Positions 5,885 through 5,887 of a stretch of DNA of 5,887 nt are shown here, piece by piece (the stretch's first letter is position 1; each line of letters starts with the position of its first letter). Made by a program: the position numbers and the translations under genes. Below the pieces are notes generated by a model. That model saw only the letters and a list, made by a program, of their open reading frames with translations, was not told the origin of the DNA and searched no databases. Location of the stretch: contig JAKPQT010000493.1 in NCBI GenBank assembly GCA_029555885.1, positions 1-5,887 on the forward strand, given 5' to 3'. The DNA is from Chloroflexota bacterium. Lineage in GTDB: Bacteria; Chloroflexota; Anaerolineae; CG2-30-64-16.

Positions 5885-5887
5885 CCA

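Overview
The window is GC-rich and gene-dense, with every gene on the + strand. It looks like ordinary bacterial chromosome carrying transport genes and one lipid-synthesis gene. Several features resemble proteins I recall from Chloroflexota (Anaerolineae-type genomes): the style of the peptide-transporter proteins, the PlsY variant and the 7-bp repeats in the gaps. This placement is from memory and is only a moderate-confidence guess.

Layout. (1) 2-1195 is the 3' part of a family-5 (peptide/nickel-type) ABC substrate-binding protein gene whose 5' end lies outside the window. Its last ~120 codons look like a second copy of the family's N-terminal lobe. (2) 1196-1289 is an AT-rich island made of 7-bp repeats in inverted orientation, able to form a long hairpin. 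(3) 1290-2366 and 2374-3315 are the two membrane permeases of the same importer (DppB and DppC type). They are separated by only 7 bases, and the second gene's ribosome binding site overlaps the first gene's stop codon. (4) 3316-3438 is a 123-base gap with no convincing promoter or terminator. (5) 3439-4278 and 4290-5030 are the permease and ATPase of a polar amino-acid (His/Gln/Glu-type) ABC importer, without a binding protein in view. (6) 5031-5263 is non-coding but highly structured. It contains a T-box-riboswitch-like core with a one-base-shorter tRNA-binding bulge and no recognisable full Stem I, then two mutually exclusive hairpins, then a second run of 7-bp repeats. (7) 5264-5884 encodes a divergent PlsY-type glycerol-3-phosphate acyltransferase.

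How they work together. The first three genes would form a peptide (or similar solute) importer. Its ATPases are not in the window and should lie upstream or elsewhere. The next two genes form the membrane and motor parts of an amino-acid importer whose binding protein must be encoded elsewhere. Both systems suggest a heterotroph taking up peptides and amino acids. PlsY belongs to phospholipid synthesis and seems functionally separate.

The observations most worth following are the T-box-like remnant upstream of a lipid gene, the repeated lobe at the end of the binding protein, the substituted residues in PlsY, and the two heptamer-repeat islands. I did not see a clearly new defence, mobile or CRISPR-like system.
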